A DNA stretch of 5,196 nt from an uncultured Terriglobus sp. (GTDB lineage: Bacteria; Acidobacteriota; Terriglobia; Terriglobales; Acidobacteriaceae), in NCBI GenBank assembly GCA_937859825.1, contig CALMAP010000074.1, positions 1 through 5,196 on the forward strand, written 5' to 3'. A program made the translations under genes and the position numbers. The notes under the pieces are model-generated. The model saw only the letters and a list, made by a program, of their open reading frames with translations. It had not been told where the DNA came from and did not search any database. Position 1 is the stretch's first letter. Each line of letters opens with the position of its first letter. Of the stretch, positions 4,848 through 5,196 are shown one piece after another.

Positions 4848-5196
4848 CTACCCCTTACTGATGCCCGGCTTGTCTTCCCAGTCCAGGTGCACCCGCGTCG
4901 CCCTCACCTGTGCCTGGATCACCAGTTCCGCAGCCAGCAGGCACTGTTCCTGGTCCTGCGCGACGTGGGTGCGGTTGACTACGTCACTCACGAACTGCGG
5001 GCCGAAGGGCAGGTCGAGGTTGTTGCAGTCAATGTAGCGAGCCTCTTTCTGGTCCACCACGAACAGATTGTTCCCCTGCTTGCTCACGGCCACGTTGGTG
5101 TACTTGCGCGCCTCGATGTAGCCCTCGGTTCCGAGGATGAACAGGCGGCCGTCCCCCCACCTGGCCACGCCGTACGGCGTTAACCAAACCAGCCGC
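4848..5196 (-). CDS. Gfo/Idh/MocA-type oxidoreductase, C-terminal part (cut by window edge)
   Basis: The minus frame is open from the window edge to a TAG at 4848-4850 and gives the last 115 residues of a protein whose start lies to the right. The GTG at 5166-5168 is not taken as the start because the frame and the similarity continue through it (VWLTPYGVARWGDGRLFILG). The segment GDGRLFILGTEGYIEARKY, then LPFGPQFVSDVVNRT and the closing helix QEQCLLAAELVIQAQ, is characteristic of the end of the C-terminal alpha/beta domain of this superfamily: a beta-sheet strand with the GTEG turn, then the helix that packs back on the Rossmann domain. The nucleotide-binding half is outside the window, so cofactor and export signal cannot be judged. 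It precedes a complete relative on the same strand after 329 bp, but the two C-termini differ clearly, so they are not a recent duplication. A terminator-like hairpin follows its stop. Confidence 0.72.
   Translation of the reverse strand, partial: RLVWLTPYGVARWGDGRLFILGTEGYIEARKYTNVAVSKQGNNLFVVDQKEARYIDCNNLDLPFGPQFVSDVVNRTHVAQDQEQCLLAAELVIQAQVRATRVHLDWEDKPGISKG

Overview
The window is GC-rich bacterial chromosome with densely packed genes. The gene families, the Tat-exported Gfo/Idh/MocA-type oxidoreductases and the palindromic intergenic repeats suggest a soil acidobacterium (Acidobacteriaceae, the Terriglobus/Granulicella/Edaphobacter type). That assignment is inference from remembered genome style, not from a marker gene.

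Left part, plus strand (1-1760): an 18-bp tandem repeat at the window edge, possibly the coding tail of an upstream gene. It is followed by a ketopantoate reductase-family gene (114-1073) and frr, the ribosome recycling factor (1176-1760). frr ends in a perfect palindrome spanning its stop codon, with a short intrinsic terminator 30 bp further on.

Middle and right part, minus strand (1902-5196): read right to left, these are the 3' end of a Gfo/Idh/MocA-type oxidoreductase (4848-5196, cut by the window edge), a complete Tat-signal Gfo/Idh/MocA oxidoreductase (3139-4518) and a NifS/IscS-type cysteine desulfurase (1902-3053). The desulfurase converges on frr. Its last codons and stop lie inside what looks like a dispersed intergenic repeat.

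The genes do not form one pathway. frr and the cysteine desulfurase are housekeeping genes (translation recycling; sulfur supply for Fe-S clusters or tRNA thiolation). The reductase may serve pantothenate/CoA synthesis. The two oxidoreductases probably act on sugars or related polyols. The only stretch over 300 bp without a gene (4519-4847) holds a composite, nested inverted repeat of about 173 bp plus a separate terminator-like hairpin. It is the most unusual structure here. I see no CRISPR array, tRNA, rRNA, transposase or defence system, and nothing that clearly amounts to an undescribed multi-gene system.
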